Origin: Prochlorococcus sp. scB243_495L20
GTDB taxonomy: Bacteria > Cyanobacteriota > Cyanobacteriia > PCC-6307 > Cyanobiaceae
Reading direction: 5' to 3'
NCBI GenBank assembly: GCA_000634215.1
Contig: JFLX01000115.1
Coordinates: 1 to 34,394 of the forward strand
DNA length: 34,394 nucleotides
Shown: in pieces, positions 11,412 through 23,243 of the stretch
How the letters are laid out: the number at the start of each line of letters is the position of its first letter
How positions within the stretch are numbered: the first letter of the stretch is position 1
Position numbers and translations under genes: made by a program
Notes under the pieces: generated by a model
The model's input: the letters and a program-made list of their open reading frames with translations, nothing else
Told to the model about the DNA's origin: nothing
Databases searched by the model: none

Positions 11412-11648
11412 TTAGCCTGGAAGTAAATCTGGTTGATCTTGTTCATCGCTTAGTTCAATAATTGACCTTTGAACGGGTTTAATAGTTGACTCCTCTAATA
11501 AGCCATCGAAATCATCAAAACGTCTTTGTTTAGCTCTGAAAGCAATTTTCACTGTAGTTAAATATCTATTAGTTGATTTTCTTATCAAGCTCTCACCTCT
11601 CTTTGCAAGATCATTAGAATCAACTCCTGCATTATTAGATATGTTCAT
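11412..11648 (-). CDS. rpoZ: RNA polymerase omega subunit
   Basis: A 78-aa protein with the cyanobacterial omega signature: [20 protein letters not shown] then [20 protein letters not shown] and the tail [18 protein letters not shown]. The helical core holds the beta' subunit during RNA polymerase assembly and, in cyanobacteria, helps the housekeeping sigma factor associate. Length and termini are as expected. First gene of an rpoZ-DUF1818 unit; divergent from the Hsp70-like gene with a 98-bp shared upstream region. Confidence 0.93.
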   Translation of the reverse strand: MNISNNAGVDSNDLAKRGESLIRKSTNRYLTTVKIAFRAKQRRFDDFDGLLEESTIKPVQRSIIELSDEQDQPDLLPG

Positions 11649-11746
11649 TAAAAAAAGTTTTTTACTATAAAATGTATTTTACAGTTTATTCGACCGTTTC
11701 AAAACATAAATTACAAAAAGAACTTAATTGATTTAAATAATTACAT

Positions 11747-13315
11747 ATGGAAGAAAGTTTATCTGGAACACTTGCTATCGATTTAGGGAACACCAATACT
11801 GTTGTAGCTTTTCAAGATCAAAAGGATATAAATTCTGTTTTAGTTGAAATACCGAATATTACATCATCTCCAGGAGTTATTCCTTCAGCAGTTTGGTTCG
11901 AGGGACCTTCAAAGATTCCTAAAATTGGCATCAGCGCTCTAAAGATGAGGAATAACTCAAATTCTGATTCATTTTTCCATTCGAACTTTAAAAGATTAAT
12001 TGGAAATTCTATTGAAAAAATTAACCAAAAAAATATACTAAACCCTAATGAATGTGGCGAAAAATTTTTTCAAATTTTGTGGGCTAACATTCCGCACAAG
12101 TATGAGATCAAAAGACTTGTTTTAACTGCACCTATCGATACATATAAGGGGTACAGAGAATGGTTGGTTAACCTTTGCGAAGAAATATCTGTAGATGAAA
12201 TTGCTCTTGTTGATGAGCCTACTGCGGCCAGTTTAGGAATAAATGTACCATTTGGCTCAAAAATTATGACATTAGATATTGGAGGAAGTACAGTCGATAT
12301 GAATATAGTCAAAATAGAGGGAGGAGAAGGAAAATCTGGTCCAATAGCTGAACTATTAAAATTCAAAGGTAATGATGTAAGCTCAATTTCGAAACAAAAA
12401 ATAAGGTGTGCTGAAGTAATTGGAAAAACAGGCTCAAAAATTGGTGGGAAAGATATTGATCAATGGATAGTTGACTATTTTATTCCAGGTAATAATTATA
12501 ATGATAATCTTTCAATGGCAGAAAAAATAAAATGCAAACTCAGTTCATCTTTAATCAAATATGAAAATAAATTTCCAATAAAATTATTTACTGAAGAAAA
12601 TAAAGAAAATGAATTTTACCTAAGTAAAGAAATATTTGAGAAAATACTCATTGAGAATAATCTTCTTAATCACCTCAACTCTTTACTAAAAGATTTATTA
12701 AATCAAGCAAGAGGTAAATTTTGCTCAGTAGACGACTTAACTGCAATTGTTTTGGTTGGTGGAGGGACTCAAATACCATTAATTAAAGAATGGATAACAA
12801 AAAAAATTCCAAGAATTCAAATAAAATCGCCACCTCCTATTGAATCAATAGCTTTGGGAGCTTTAGCAATGACACCAGGGGTAAATATTAAAGACATATT
12901 AAACAAAGGATTATCTATAAGGTTATTTAATAAAAGAGAGCAAAAACACTTTTGGCACCCAATTTTTTGCAAAGGTCAAACATGGCCTACAGAAACACCC
13001 TTTAAACTGATCCTTCAAGCTAGTAAAAAGAATCAGAAAATATTTGAAATTATAATTGGAGAGACAAAAAAAGAAAGAACATATGACGTTATTTTTGAAA
13101 ATGGATTACCAAAGTTATCAGAGATCCAAAATGAAGAAGAAATTATAAAATGGGACCAAAAATCACCCAAAATATTTTTAAGAAATAAATCTAATATTGG
13201 AGAAGACACCTTAAAACTTTTTTTTAAAATTTCGAAAAATGCTGATTTATTAGTTAAGTGTTTTGATATTAAAGATGAATTTATCGGAGAATATAATTTA
13301 GGAAATATCTTCTAA
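11747..13315 (+). CDS. Divergent short Hsp70/DnaK-family protein, 522 aa
   Basis: The ATPase domain is clear: phosphate-1 motif LAIDLGNTNTVVAF (8-21), connect-1 region VDEIALVDEPTAASLGI, phosphate-2 IMTLDIGGSTVDMNIVK and adenosine motif AIVLVGGGTQIPLIKEW. The C-terminal part (about residues 375-522) is shorter than the substrate-binding and lid domains of DnaK (600+ aa) and lacks a recognisable linker DLLLLDV or EEVD-type tail, so it is a divergent Hsp70-like protein rather than the main DnaK. Role probably specialised chaperone or regulator; substrates unknown. It converges with pyrR and overlaps it by 18 bp. Confidence 0.85.
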   Translation: MEESLSGTLAIDLGNTNTVVAFQDQKDINSVLVEIPNITSSPGVIPSAVWFEGPSKIPKIGISALKMRNNSNSDSFFHSNFKRLIGNSIEKINQKNILNPNECGEKFFQILWANIPHKYEIKRLVLTAPIDTYKGYREWLVNLCEEISVDEIALVDEPTAASLGINVPFGSKIMTLDIGGSTVDMNIVKIEGGEGKSGPIAELLKFKGNDVSSISKQKIRCAEVIGKTGSKIGGKDIDQWIVDYFIPGNNYNDNLSMAEKIKCKLSSSLIKYENKFPIKLFTEENKENEFYLSKEIFEKILIENNLLNHLNSLLKDLLNQARGKFCSVDDLTAIVLVGGGTQIPLIKEWITKKIPRIQIKSPPPIESIALGALAMTPGVNIKDILNKGLSIRLFNKREQKHFWHPIFCKGQTWPTETPFKLILQASKKNQKIFEIIIGETKKERTYDVIFENGLPKLSEIQNEEEIIKWDQKSPKIFLRNKSNIGEDTLKLFFKISKNADLLVKCFDIKDEFIGEYNLGNIF

Positions 13316-13858
13316 AGATAGCTCTTCAAGAAAAACTCCTTCTTCGTTATCAACACTTTTTAAACGTAAACTGATACTTTCAATTTTACTAGTTGGCACT
13401 TTTTTACCACAAAAATCTGGTTGAATAGGTAATTCTCTATGTCCTCTATCCACCATTACTAATAACATCACTCTTTGAGGCCTGCCCCATGAATACAAAG
13501 CATCCATTGCAGCTCTGATTGTTCTACCTGTGTAAATTACATCATCTATTAAAAGAATTTCTTGTTTCTCAATAGGAGTTGGAATATCTGCAGCTTGAAT
13601 TAAGCGAGTTCCAACTCTATTTTGGTCATCTCTATAAAAAGTTGGATCAATTGTTCCTTTTCTAACTCTTAAACCTGATCTAGAGAATAATTCCTTTTCT
13701 AGCACTTCCGCGAGCTCAATCCCTCTAGTCGGGATCCCAACCAATAGAAGGTTATCCAGATTTTTTACTTTTTCGATAATTTCGTAAGTTAAACGCGAAA
13801 TAGTTTTTCTAAGCTCAACTTCAGTAAGTATTACGATCTTTTTTGTCTTCTTGGACAT
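13298..13858 (-). CDS. pyrR: Bifunctional pyr operon regulator / uracil phosphoribosyltransferase
   Basis: A type I phosphoribosyltransferase fold with the PRPP loop ILLIDDVIYTGRTIRAAMDA at residues 101-120, GIPTRGIELAEVL (41-53) as the flexible loop region, and PQRVMLLVMVDRGHRELPIQ with the PyrR-typical DRGHRELPI motif. PyrR converts uracil and PRPP to UMP and in Gram-positive bacteria attenuates pyr mRNA; the regulatory function is less certain in cyanobacteria. The 186-aa length is normal. The 3' end overlaps the Hsp70-like gene's 3' end by 18 bp on the opposite strand. Confidence 0.92.
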   Translation of the reverse strand: MSKKTKKIVILTEVELRKTISRLTYEIIEKVKNLDNLLLVGIPTRGIELAEVLEKELFSRSGLRVRKGTIDPTFYRDDQNRVGTRLIQAADIPTPIEKQEILLIDDVIYTGRTIRAAMDALYSWGRPQRVMLLVMVDRGHRELPIQPDFCGKKVPTSKIESISLRLKSVDNEEGVFLEELSLEDIS

Positions 13859-13995
13859 GATTTATCAAGAAATAAAATGAATCTAATATTTTCATAAATT
13901 AGCAAAAGCTAACTATGTTAAACATAAATTGTTAAAGAGTAACGTTTGAAGCTAAATTTAAGGTTGGATCAGTTAACAATGAATTTGATCTAAAT

Positions 13996-15618
13996 ATGTC
14001 AAAGATTAGCAGCAAAAATATAAAAAGATTCAGTGTTCCGCAGAGCCCTGTAGTTCTTGCAATATTAGATGGATGGGGATATCGAAAAGAAAAATCAAAT
14101 AATGCTATAAAAAGTGCCCGGACACCAATCATGGACTCATTGTGGCATGCTTACCCCCACACCCTAATAAGTGCTAGTGGATCAGATGTAGGCCTCCCAG
14201 ATGGTCAAATGGGTAATTCAGAGGTTGGGCACCTTACCATTGGTTCGGGAAGAATAATACAACAAGAACTTGTAAGGATTTCAGATACTGTAAAAAATAA
14301 TCAATTAGGCTTGATAAATGAGTTAAAAGAGATGGCTGACTCATTAAAGAAAAATAATTCTACTTTGCATATCACGGGATTATGTTCCGATGGAGGAGTT
14401 CATAGTCATATCGATCATTTATTAGGTTTAATAAAATGGGCATCTGATAATAAACTTAAAAAAGTTGCAATCCATATTATTACTGATGGAAGAGACACTC
14501 CTGCAAAAAGTGCCTCGAAATATCTAAATCAAATCGAATCATGTATAAAAAAATTTAATGTAGGCGAAATAGCTTCCATATGCGGAAGATACTGGATAAT
14601 GGATAGAAATCTATTATGGGATAGAACAGAAAAAGCATATTCTAATTTAACTGATCCAGATGTTCAAATAACAAATATTTCTCCCAAGGATTACATAGAA
14701 AAAAGTTATGCCAAAAACATCACCGATGAATTTATAGAGCCCATACGAATATCTGAAAACTATCTTAAAGATGGAGATAGTTTGATTTGCTTTAACTTTC
14801 GTCCAGACAGAGCAAGACAAATAGTCAAATCTCTTTCTGTCAGTGAATTCTCGGACTTTGAAAGAAAAAATTATCCAAATCTAGATTTTGTTACTTTTAC
14901 TCAATATGATCCGAACTTTCCCGTTAAAGTTGCATTTCCTCCAGAGTCACTCAATAATTTTATAGGCCAAATAGTATCAGAAAACGGACTTAAACAATAC
15001 AGAACCGCTGAAACTGAAAAATATCCTCACGTAACATACTTTTTCAATGGAGGAGTTGAAATTCCTTTACCAGGAGAAGAGAGACATTTGATTCCGTCTC
15101 CAAGAGTCGCAACTTACGATATGGAGCCCGAAATGTCTGCGGAGCAATTAACTATTAGTTGCTCTAAAGCAATTAAAAGCGGGAATTATGCGTTTATTGT
15201 GATCAATTTTGCCAATCCTGATATGGTGGGTCATACAGGCAACTTGGATGCAACAATTAAAGCTATAGAAAAAGTAGATAAATGTGTAGGTCAAATAGTT
15301 AATGCTACTGGAGAAATGGGCGGAAGCATTTTGATTACAGCCGATCATGGCAACGCAGAGTTAATGAAAGGATCTGAAGGAGAGCCATGGACAGCACACA
15401 CAACAAATAAAGTTCCATTAATTTTGATTGAAGGTGAAAAAAGAAAAATACCAAATATGGGAAATGAAATTAATTTAAGAGAAAACGCGGGCTTAGCAGA
15501 TATTGCTCCCACTCTATTGCAATTATTAAATCTACCAATACCAAGAGAAATGACAGGCAAATCGCTTATTCAAGAAATTGAATTAAAGGGTTATAATAAA
15601 GTCGTTCAACACGTTTAA
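13996..15618 (+). CDS. gpmI: 2,3-bisphosphoglycerate-independent phosphoglycerate mutase
   Basis: A 540-aa protein of the alkaline-phosphatase superfamily: [10 protein letters not shown] with metal Asp at 25, [18 protein letters not shown] with catalytic Ser 75, [36 protein letters not shown], and the second metal cluster NPDMVGHTG / ITADHGNAE / [10 protein letters not shown]. It interconverts 3- and 2-phosphoglycerate in glycolysis and in the carbon outflow from the Calvin cycle, using Mn. The N-terminal 15 residues before [11 protein letters not shown] are poorly conserved, so a slightly later start is possible. secG follows by 22 bp on the same strand. Confidence 0.95.
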   Translation: MSKISSKNIKRFSVPQSPVVLAILDGWGYRKEKSNNAIKSARTPIMDSLWHAYPHTLISASGSDVGLPDGQMGNSEVGHLTIGSGRIIQQELVRISDTVKNNQLGLINELKEMADSLKKNNSTLHITGLCSDGGVHSHIDHLLGLIKWASDNKLKKVAIHIITDGRDTPAKSASKYLNQIESCIKKFNVGEIASICGRYWIMDRNLLWDRTEKAYSNLTDPDVQITNISPKDYIEKSYAKNITDEFIEPIRISENYLKDGDSLICFNFRPDRARQIVKSLSVSEFSDFERKNYPNLDFVTFTQYDPNFPVKVAFPPESLNNFIGQIVSENGLKQYRTAETEKYPHVTYFFNGGVEIPLPGEERHLIPSPRVATYDMEPEMSAEQLTISCSKAIKSGNYAFIVINFANPDMVGHTGNLDATIKAIEKVDKCVGQIVNATGEMGGSILITADHGNAELMKGSEGEPWTAHTTNKVPLILIEGEKRKIPNMGNEINLRENAGLADIAPTLLQLLNLPIPREMTGKSLIQEIELKGYNKVVQHV

Positions 15619-15640
15619 AGTTAATAAAAGTTTTTAAACA

Positions 15641-15868
15641 ATGGTTCAAATTATTAGTTGGATTTGGTTATTTTCTGGAGTTTTTCTAATTCTCTTAGTT
15701 TTACTTCATAGTCCCAAAGGGGATGGAATGGGAGGAATAGCCGCCAGTGGAAGCTCTATGTTCAACAGTGCAAGTAGTGCAGAAGCCTCTCTAAACAAAA
15801 TAACTTGGACTTTTTTAGTGATATTTTTATCTCTCGCAATTATTCTAAGCGCTGGTTGGATTTCATAA
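15641..15868 (+). CDS. secG: Preprotein translocase subunit SecG
   Basis: 75 aa with two membrane helices (about 4-22 and 50-72) and the conserved cytoplasmic loop HSPKGDGMGGIAASGSSMFN, including the G-rich segment and following A/S-rich EASLNKITW. SecG stimulates SecYEG-mediated export across plasma and thylakoid membranes. It follows gpmI closely and ends at a strong bidirectional terminator shared with groL. Confidence 0.92.
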   Translation: MVQIISWIWLFSGVFLILLVLLHSPKGDGMGGIAASGSSMFNSASSAEASLNKITWTFLVIFLSLAIILSAGWIS

Positions 15869-15879
15869 TAGTTGAATAA

Positions 15880-15908
15880 AAAAGGGACCATTTTGAATGA
15901 TCCCTTTT
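15880..15908. terminator. Bidirectional terminator between secG and groL
   Basis: AAAAGGGACCATT, loop TTG, AATGATCCCTTTT. One mismatch in a 13-bp stem, with A-run and T-run at the ends, so it serves the gpmI-secG transcript on plus and the groS-groL transcript on minus. Confidence 0.85.
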
Positions 15909-15936
15909 CAAAAATTTATTAAAAACTATTGTTTAG

Positions 15937-17601
<1,665 letters not shown>

Positions 17602-17625
17602 TTAATAATTTTTGAAACAAATATG

Positions 17626-17937
17626 TTAGCTTACAACAGCTAAAATATCTTTTTCTGAGAGTAAGACATATTCATCTCCTCCCAATTTGATGTCTGTGCC
17701 AGCGTATTTGCTGTACAAAACTTTATCGCCAATACTCACTTCTGGAGTTTGTCGAGAACCATCGTCATTAAGTTTGCCAGGGCCCACCTGAGCAACTTCT
17801 CCAACCTGTGGTTTTTCTTTAGCTGAATCAGGCAAAAGGATGCCCCCAGCAGTTTTTTCCTCAGATGCGGAAACTTTAATAAATATTCTATCTCCCAGTG
17901 GTTTTACTGTAGAGACTGTAAGTGAAACAGCTGCCAT
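17626..17937 (-). CDS. groS: 10 kDa co-chaperonin GroES
   Basis: 103 aa with the GroES beta-barrel: [20 protein letters not shown], the mobile loop [20 protein letters not shown] that docks to GroEL, and a C-terminal [20 protein letters not shown]. First gene of the groES-groEL operon. I saw no CIRCE element (TTAGCACTC-type inverted repeat) in the upstream spacer; instead a GACGC-TTT-GCGTC hairpin lies 25 bp before the start. Divergent from atpD. Confidence 0.97.
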
Positions 17938-17961
17938 AAATTAATGGAGGATCATGATTGA

Positions 17962-17974
17962 GACGCTTTGCGTC
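17962..17974 (-). promoter_or_regulatory. Small perfect hairpin in the groES leader
   Basis: GACGC-TTT-GCGTC, a 5-bp GC-rich stem in an otherwise AT-rich spacer, about 25 bp upstream of the groES start. It could act in the mRNA leader; role not known. Confidence 0.35.
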
Positions 17975-18152
17975 ATTAAAAAGGAAAGAGAAATTCTCCA
18001 TCCGTATCATCAACAACATAATCTGCAAAGCGGCAATTAAACCATACTTAAACTGTGCGGGTGGCCGAACCCATTTAACGAATCTACCCATAAGATGGTA
18101 GTATTTTCGGATTATAAGCTGTTTAAATCAGCTATTCATCACCAATCAATAA

Positions 18153-19616
<1,464 letters not shown>

Positions 19617-19656
19617 ATATTTAAATATATATTTAACCTTCAATAATTTTAAATTA

Positions 19657-20061
19657 ATGGCAATTTCTCTAAAAATCTTAGCTCCTAATAAAAATGTCTA
19701 TCAAGGCGAAGCTGAAGAAGTAATCCTTCCTAGTACTACTGGTCAAATTGGTGTATTGCCAGGACACATCTCTTTAGTTACTGCTATAGATATTGGCGTT
19801 TTAAGGCTAAGAATGAATTCCCAGTGGAAATCAATAGCTCTTATGGGAGGCTTCGCTGAAATTGAATCAGATGAAGTTATAGTTCTAGTAAATAATGCTG
19901 AAATTGGTTCTGAAATTAATGTTCAAAATGCTGAACAAGATCTTAAAGAAGCAAAATTAACAATTAGCAAATTTTCTGAAAATGAAAAAAATCCAGAGAA
20001 AATTAAAGCCTTGAAAGAGATTTCAAAGGCTGAGGCTAGGATTCAAGCTTCAAAGAACTAA
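19657..20061 (+). CDS. atpC: ATP synthase F1 subunit epsilon
   Basis: 134 aa: N-terminal beta sandwich ([38 protein letters not shown]) and a helical C-terminus ([16 protein letters not shown]) that can act as an inhibitory arm. It follows atpD by 40 bp. Its stop is 3 bp from the stop of the convergent ycf65 gene, with no terminator between, so the transcripts probably overlap. Confidence 0.95.
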   Translation: MAISLKILAPNKNVYQGEAEEVILPSTTGQIGVLPGHISLVTAIDIGVLRLRMNSQWKSIALMGGFAEIESDEVIVLVNNAEIGSEINVQNAEQDLKEAKLTISKFSENEKNPEKIKALKEISKAEARIQASKN

Positions 20062-20064
20062 TAT

Positions 20065-20541
20065 TTAAGCCGTTCCACAAAAAGTTACTTCAGGAAACTT
20101 TAATTTGGCTTCTTCTAATTTTTTTGTCTTACCTTCTTCTTGCCAATAATTTATCACTTCAGTAGCTTTATTCAATATCTCTACTCTTTCGTTATCTGTA
20201 ATCCAACCTTTATTCTCAAGTTCACTTTTTAATTTTTCCCAAGCATCATCTCTTGGCCAAAAATAATACGCAGTAAGAGGGCTTGGGCCTCCCCCTACTA
20301 TTTGATCAACTGCTAAAGCCACATTATCAGGTAACCACAATACTTTAATTATGAACCTCCCTTCATCAGGTTTAGGGGTATAACCAGTAGGTACCCCATC
20401 TTCATCAATTGTGGCAGCAGCCAATACAGCTGTGGCACCCATCATTCCTGAATTAGGAGAAGAATTTTTAGAGTTTGGTGCATCACTATTTTTTTCCTTT
20501 TTTTCTGTTGAATTTTGATTTAACTTATCTGATGAGGTCAT
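20065..20541 (-). CDS. ycf65: Ycf65 / PSRP-3 family 30S ribosomal protein
   Basis: The C-terminal 100 aa match the plastid-specific ribosomal protein 3 family: [20 protein letters not shown], then [20 protein letters not shown] and [24 protein letters not shown]-3 binds the small ribosomal subunit in cyanobacteria and plastids and affects ribosome accumulation. The N-terminal 45 residues are a Ser/Asn/Lys-rich, probably disordered extension ([20 protein letters not shown]), longer than I would expect. The conserved core supports the call whichever start is used. Confidence 0.9.
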   Translation of the reverse strand: MTSSDKLNQNSTEKKEKNSDAPNSKNSSPNSGMMGATAVLAAATIDEDGVPTGYTPKPDEGRFIIKVLWLPDNVALAVDQIVGGGPSPLTAYYFWPRDDAWEKLKSELENKGWITDNERVEILNKATEVINYWQEEGKTKKLEEAKLKFPEVTFCGTA

Positions 20542-20646
20542 TCACTTATTTGTGTTTAATAAATAATTTATCAGTTTATGGTCACATTTTGATTGATTTA
20601 TTCAAAATTTCTTGATTTTAGTAATTGATAACTTCTAAACAGGATT

Positions 20647-20805
20647 TTATCTATCATGAGTTACTTCGTAAAAATCATAAATAGTGGCTTCCAATGAATC
20701 CCAAAGATCTTTGGGGATATCGTTTTCTTCTGCGAACATGCCAAGCTGACTAGCTAAGCCTCTTGCTTGAGAAAGTTTCGAATCATATGAATCGGACTTA
20801 TTCAT
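20647..20805 (-). CDS. Small conserved-looking acidic protein, 52 aa
   Basis: ATG at 20803-20805 to TAA, 52 aa: MNKSDSYDSKLSQARGLASQ, then LGMFAEENDIPKDLWDSLEA and TIYDFYEVTHDR. Acidic and helical with well-placed Trp, Phe and Tyr, so likely folded. It lies between pepP (upstream, same strand, 55 bp) and ycf65. No family I can name. Confidence 0.65.
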   Translation of the reverse strand: MNKSDSYDSKLSQARGLASQLGMFAEENDIPKDLWDSLEATIYDFYEVTHDR

Positions 20806-20859
20806 TTTTGAGTTTTAAACTTAATAAAAAATAAATCTATTAACTAGATAAGTCAAATC

Positions 20860-22185
20860 TCAAAACTCTAAATCAGAAATTTCTTTTAGTGCAGCAATAC
20901 TTAAAACATCTGGGTTTGTATCTTTTACCAGGACATCATCTTCAATTCTTATCCCTATGCCTTTCCATCTCTCATCTATAGGGGGTTGTCCCTCAGGGAC
21001 TGGGATCCTATCACTTATATAGATCCCAGGTTCTACAGTAAGAATCATTCCATTCTGTAATGGCACTTCATAGTCACCCATTCTGTATGCTCCAACATCA
21101 TGAACATCTAAGCCTAGCCAATGTCCAGTTCTATGCATGTAAAGATGTTTATAAGATTGATTCTCAATTATCTCCTCAGTACTGCCCGACAATAATCCAA
21201 TTTCCTTTAATCCTTCTATAAGAATTGTTAAAGCAACATTATGAACTGCATTAGAATTAGATCCCTTTACAGCACTTCTAATTGCATTTTTCTGCGCACT
21301 CAATACAATTTCATAGATAACTTTTTGCTCAATAGAGAATTTACCACCTATTGGAATAGTTCTTGTTATGTCTCCATTGTAATAATCAATTAGTGAGCAG
21401 CCAGCATCCACCAACAATAAATCTTCCTTCTTTAAAGGTGAATTATTTGAAGTGTAATGCAAAATACAGGCATTGTCTCCTGATGCAACAATTGAGTTAT
21501 AAGCTGGTCCTCTAGCCCCTTTTTCCAAAAAGAATCCCTCAAGAAGACCCTGAATTTGTCTTTCATTTTTCTTTGATGAGATAGATTCTCTAACTAGTTC
21601 ATGAGCTTCGGCTGAAATTTGTATTGCCTCTCTCATTCTCTTAATCTCAAATTCACTTTTAATTAATCTCATCTCATTTAAATAAATTTCTGGAGATTTT
21701 ATAGAATTTGCACCAATCCCTGATCTTGAGCGAATTTCAAGTTGTTGTGAAAATATCTCTAGTACTATTTTCTCTATTTTTGGATGCTTGCCAATTGAAA
21801 AAACAAGTTCATCAGAACCATTTATGTAAGTTGGGAGTAAATCTCTTAATTCGTTTATTGAGTGAGCCTTATCAGCCTTAAACTCTTTTTCAGCGCCTTC
21901 TAAACCCCATCTAAAGCCATGCCAGACTTCGCTTGTAACATCTTTAGGAGCGACAAACATAATAAATCTCTCTCCCTTTGGCTTATGCGATAAAAAAAGA
22001 GCGATTGCATCTGGCTCATCGAAACCTGTTAAATACCAAAAATTACTATCTTGCCTAAAAGGATATTCACAATCAGCATGATGCTTTACAAGATTAGCCC
22101 CAGGGATAATAGCAGCTTTCCCACCTAATTTATTTAGGAATATTTCTCTTCTTTCTTCAAAAACTTTATGGTAAGGTTCAAACAT
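20860..22185 (-). CDS. pepP: Xaa-Pro aminopeptidase (M24B, PepP-like)
   Basis: 441 aa with an N-terminal creatinase-like domain (about 1-170; FRQDSNFWYLTGFDEPDAIA is typical of PepP) and a C-terminal pita-bread domain. All five metal ligands are visible: Asp260 and Asp272 (LLLVDAGCSL, NGDITRT), His355 (HRTGHWLGLDVHD), Glu385 (VEPGIYI) and Glu415 (GIRIEDDV). It removes N-terminal residues preceding proline, using two Mn ions, in the cytoplasm. Full length. Divergent from the CNNM-like gene. Confidence 0.9.
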   Translation of the reverse strand: MFEPYHKVFEERREIFLNKLGGKAAIIPGANLVKHHADCEYPFRQDSNFWYLTGFDEPDAIALFLSHKPKGERFIMFVAPKDVTSEVWHGFRWGLEGAEKEFKADKAHSINELRDLLPTYINGSDELVFSIGKHPKIEKIVLEIFSQQLEIRSRSGIGANSIKSPEIYLNEMRLIKSEFEIKRMREAIQISAEAHELVRESISSKKNERQIQGLLEGFFLEKGARGPAYNSIVASGDNACILHYTSNNSPLKKEDLLLVDAGCSLIDYYNGDITRTIPIGGKFSIEQKVIYEIVLSAQKNAIRSAVKGSNSNAVHNVALTILIEGLKEIGLLSGSTEEIIENQSYKHLYMHRTGHWLGLDVHDVGAYRMGDYEVPLQNGMILTVEPGIYISDRIPVPEGQPPIDERWKGIGIRIEDDVLVKDTNPDVLSIAALKEISDLEF

Positions 22186-22259
22186 AAATTGTGTATTGGC
22201 GTGTTTAAAAAAAAAATGGAAGAATGAATTAAAACAGATTTAGTACTTAATCTACTTTA

Positions 22260-23243
22260 ATGGAACCAAGTGTTTACGGTTTATTTTTACTAATAATAAT
22301 TATTTTAATTGGATCAGCATGTTGTTCGGGAGTAGAAGCAGCTTTTTTAGCCGTAAATTCAATTAGAATTTTAGAAATTGCCTCTAGGCAAAAGCCAAAA
22401 AGTTCTGCGAATCAACTTCTAAAACTTAGGAAACATCTTGGACGGACGCTAACTGTAATTACTATTACAAATAATGGATTTAATATAATTGGCAGTCTTA
22501 TTTTAGGAGTATACGGTGCATTGGTAATTAATAGCAGTTTTGGTTTAACCCTTTTTTCAATAGCTTTTTATATACTAGTTGTTTTAGTAGGAGAAGTACT
22601 ACCAAAAGCTCTTGGCACAAGATTTTCAATTCAAATAGCACTATTATCTGTTCCTATCTTGCGAATATTAAATACTTTAATGAGGCCATTCTTAATATTA
22701 ATTGAACAGATATTTCCGGTTATTACAGCAGAAAACGAAATTTCAACTGATGAAGAAGAAATTAGACAAATGGCAAAAATTGGAAGTCAAAAAGGTTTTA
22801 TAGAGGCTGATGAGGCAGCAATGATATTTAAGGTTTTTCAATTAAATGACTTAAAAGCAAAAGACTTAATGACCCCCAGGGTATCGGCACCTTGTCTTCA
22901 TGGGTCTTCAAATCTTTATGAAATTTCAAAACTTATAATGTCTGACAGCTCTCCATGGTGGGTTATTTTGGGAGATAAAGTTGACAAAATACAAGGGGTA
23001 GTTAAGCGTGAAAAAATGTTGGCAGAGTTAATTAATGGGCAAAATAAAAAATTATTATCAGAAATTTGTGAACCTGTGGACTACATTCCCGAAATGATTA
23101 AAGCAGATCAATTATTAACTAAATTTGACAAGGATCATAAAGGAGTGAAAGTAGTAGTAGATGAATTCGGAGGATTCGTGGGAATTATTGGTGCAGAAGC
23201 TGTGTTATCTGTATTAGCCGGTTGGTGGAAGAATAAATTATGA
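22260..23243 (+). CDS. CNNM/DUF21-CBS membrane protein (CorB/HlyC-like), short form
   Basis: 327 aa: an N-terminal DUF21/CNNM membrane domain with helices at about 5-24, 65-85, 95-115 and 122-155, including the motif ILVVLVGEVLPKALGTRF. It is followed by EEEIRQMAKIGSQKGFIEAD linking to a CBS pair (about 195-325; DLKAKDLMTPR, DEFGGFVGIIG). The family is linked to Mg/Co or Na-driven ion transport. The C-terminal CorC domain of longer homologues is absent. First gene of a tight four-gene unit with the GTPase, nadD and nadE, overlapping the next by 4 bp. Confidence 0.85.
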   Translation: MEPSVYGLFLLIIIILIGSACCSGVEAAFLAVNSIRILEIASRQKPKSSANQLLKLRKHLGRTLTVITITNNGFNIIGSLILGVYGALVINSSFGLTLFSIAFYILVVLVGEVLPKALGTRFSIQIALLSVPILRILNTLMRPFLILIEQIFPVITAENEISTDEEEIRQMAKIGSQKGFIEADEAAMIFKVFQLNDLKAKDLMTPRVSAPCLHGSSNLYEISKLIMSDSSPWWVILGDKVDKIQGVVKREKMLAELINGQNKKLLSEICEPVDYIPEMIKADQLLTKFDKDHKGVKVVVDEFGGFVGIIGAEAVLSVLAGWWKNKL

